A stretch of 64,000 nucleotides of DNA from Euleptes europaea. Taxonomy: Eukaryota; Chordata; Lepidosauria; Squamata; Sphaerodactylidae. The notes beneath the pieces are model-generated. The model searched no databases. It was not told where the DNA came from and saw only the letters and a program-made list of their open reading frames with translations. A program made the position numbers and the translations under genes. The stretch is from positions 58,063,853-58,127,852 of the forward strand of contig NC_079322.1 in assembly GCF_029931775.1 (NCBI RefSeq), in the 5' to 3' direction. This document shows positions 63,868 to 64,000 of this stretch, in pieces (position 1 is the first letter of the stretch; the number at the start of each line of letters is the position of its first letter).

Positions 63868-64000
63868 TTAATGATCTGTCCTGGGCCCTGTGTTGTTCAA
63901 TATCTTTATAAATGATTTGGATGAAGGAACAGAGGGGATGCTTATTATATTTGCGGGTGATACTAAATTGGGAGGGGTAGTAAATACAGAAGAAGACAGA
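63868..64000 (+). mobile_element. CR1-type LINE reverse-transcriptase fragment
   Basis: Reads …[20 protein letters not shown]…[18 protein letters not shown]: the catalytic-core region of CR1 reverse transcriptase, with Gly where the active-site FADD motif has its first Asp. Continues beyond the window. Confidence 0.88.

Overview
This is vertebrate nuclear DNA, almost certainly from a squamate reptile (lizard or snake group). It holds one fully recognisable protein gene in a sea of interspersed repeats. The repeat set fits Squamata: Bov-B LINE 3' ends, CR1 and L2 LINE pieces, many tRNA-type SINEs with a (CTT)n tail, SINEs with a 5S rRNA-like head joined to a Bov-B tail, and old MIR-like copies. 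I cannot name the species.

The anchor is PTF1A, the pancreas/cerebellum bHLH transcription factor, on the + strand. It has two coding exons (29159-29771 and 31275-31477), a TATA-like box, an inverted CCAAT box, a 1.5-kb intron carrying two repeats, and a polyadenylation signal at 31824. The predicted protein is 271 residues. Just upstream, about 0.23 kb from the TATA box, is an hAT-type DNA transposon with an exact 8-bp target duplication, itself split by a Bov-B insertion with its own target duplication.

Two other protein genes are partly visible on the minus strand. At the right end, three short exons (63179-63095, 62353-62276, 61570-61471) have good splice sites and matching phases; by position relative to PTF1A they may belong to the C10orf67 homologue, but I do not recognise the protein. 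At the left end, an open 83-codon segment (1543-1295) ends at a strong splice donor and looks like an exon of an unrecognised gene running off the left edge.

Layout: 1-14 kb is repeat-rich intergenic DNA with the left exon and one unique block near 6.0-6.45 kb. 14.4-18.4 kb holds two CpG-rich islands that share a diverged block. 19-28 kb is SINE-rich. 28-32 kb is PTF1A. 32-36.3 kb is repeat-rich. 36.3-44.8 kb is markedly repeat-poor and centres on a very GC-rich island (39.6-41.4 kb), so it is the best candidate for PTF1A regulatory DNA. 45-50 kb is repeat-rich again. 50-52.9 kb is repeat-poor. 53-64 kb mixes LINE and SINE copies with the minus-strand exons.

The most interesting material outside PTF1A is a set of fold-back (hairpin) elements. 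One family with GGCC ends is seen about eight times and has three apparent 3-bp target duplications. There are several nested insertions with readable target duplications, and a small templated-inversion scar at 8426-9022. No retroviral or LTR element was recognised.
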